The notes beneath the pieces were generated by a model, which saw nothing but the letters and a program-made list of their open reading frames with translations, was not told where the DNA came from and ran no database searches. Positions 5,033-5,424 of a DNA stretch of 5,424 nucleotides are shown piece by piece; the stretch's first letter is position 1, and every line of letters begins with the position of its first letter. The position numbers and the translations under genes were made by a program. This DNA comes from DHVE2 group archaeon (GTDB lineage Archaea; Thermoplasmatota; Thermoplasmata; Thermoplasmatales; Aciduliprofundaceae). The stretch is from contig WALG01000061.1 in the NCBI GenBank assembly GCA_015522955.1, positions 1 through 5,424 on the forward strand. Reading direction: 5' to 3'.

Positions 5033-5424
5033 CCACTTTCTTTATCTCAGCCCCTTCTTGCAATGCCTTTCTCAATTTTGAAATATCTTCCACCACAAAC
5101 TTTTTACCATTTTTATAGAGATGATATCTTAGTGGTTTACCCAGGTTCAATTCTTCCACATTTTTATGCGCCATCAGTTTCCCCTGGGAGATTATAATAT
5201 ACTCCGTAGGCTCCAGGTTAGTGAGATAATGTGTTGTGAGAAACACTGTGCTGGAATATTCCTCCACATATCTCATAAGATACTCCTCCAAAAATATGGT
5301 GTATCTAATATCAAGATTGGCGAAGGGGTCATCCAGAATAATCACTTCCGGCTCTCCTAAAAAAGCCTGGAAATGGCAATCTTTTTTTGATTTCCCTGTG
5401 AAAGAGTGCCTATTCTTTTTCCCA
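4989..5424 (-). pseudogene. ABC transporter ATP-binding protein, C-terminal half, frameshifted and cut by the window edge
   Basis: Two frames together encode the second half of an ABC ATPase, which would power transport by hydrolysing ATP at the membrane. From 5422 one frame reads GKRIGTLSQGNQKKIAISR, including the LSQGNQKK signature (5404-5381), then meets TAG at 5359-5357. One base out of register, a second frame carries FLGEPE, Walker B VIILDDP (5345-5325), D-loop ANLD, and H-loop TTHY about 35 residues later. A roughly 60-residue C-terminal tail ends at TAA 4991-4989. The two parts fit with no residue missing if one base is restored near 5366-5359, either a third G in AGGCT or a seventh T in the T6 run. 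A GTG at 5345 opens the second frame, but a protein starting at Walker B could not bind ATP. Walker B ends in Asp-Asp where Asp-Glu is usual. Sequencing error, true loss or slippage expression all remain possible. Walker A and the substrate lie outside the window. Confidence 0.8.

Noticed and set aside
4989..5345. A stand-alone small protein starting at GTG 5345
   Set aside because: It begins inside Walker B and would lack every ATP-binding element upstream. The signature motif in the adjacent frame shows it is the back half of a larger ABC gene.
5357..5366. Classic X-XXY-YYZ slippery heptamer (T TTT TTA) for programmed minus-one frameshifting
   Set aside because: The bases match the heptamer, but the phase relative to the upstream frame (CTT TTT TAG) is wrong for simultaneous two-tRNA slippage. 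Single-tRNA or transcriptional slippage remains possible and is listed as a finding.

Overview
The window looks like chromosomal DNA from a thermophilic or acidophilic euryarchaeon. Three things suggest this: A/T-rich TATA-type promoter elements, arginine codons that are mostly AGA/AGG with frequent ATA isoleucine, and gene families common in Archaea (SatD-like regulator, DUF1015, a bacterial/archaeal type I glutamine synthetase, a zinc-ribbon multi-pass membrane protein). A member of the Thermoplasmatota, possibly close to Aciduliprofundum, is my best guess. It rests on general resemblance and not on a database match.

Plus strand, bases 1-2506. The last 38 codons of an unidentified gene end at 119. 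A SatD-family gene (146-796) and a small three-helix membrane protein gene (816-1166) follow, separated by only 19 bases; they look like an operon and a functional pair. A clear TATA box and a Shine-Dalgarno sequence then introduce a DUF1015 gene (1238-2506) with its own promoter.

Minus strand, bases 5424-2512. An ABC-transporter ATPase gene enters from the right edge, already past its Walker A region, and is broken by a one-base frameshift near 5366. Glutamine synthetase (5032-3719) overlaps its end, and a two-domain GNAT acetyltransferase (3722-2925) overlaps the synthetase stop by four bases. ABC, synthetase and acetyltransferase therefore look cotranscribed. A decayed gene for a zinc-ribbon, four-helix membrane protein (2898-2512) comes last and converges on the DUF1015 gene.

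The synthetase makes glutamine from glutamate and ammonia. The coupled acetyltransferase may act on an amino acid or related metabolite, but its substrate cannot be read from the sequence. The most notable observations are: (i) a pseudogene whose ancestral frame can be rebuilt, with one frameshift explained by a 10-bp tandem duplication; (ii) the ABC frameshift at a T6 run followed directly by a stop, where one extra U would restore the frame; (iii) an ABC Walker B motif ending in Asp instead of the catalytic Glu; (iv) a SatD protein whose spaced motifs resemble the class III nucleotidyl cyclase/GGDEF palm core, encoded next to a membrane protein. I found no CRISPR array, tRNA, rRNA or insertion sequence.
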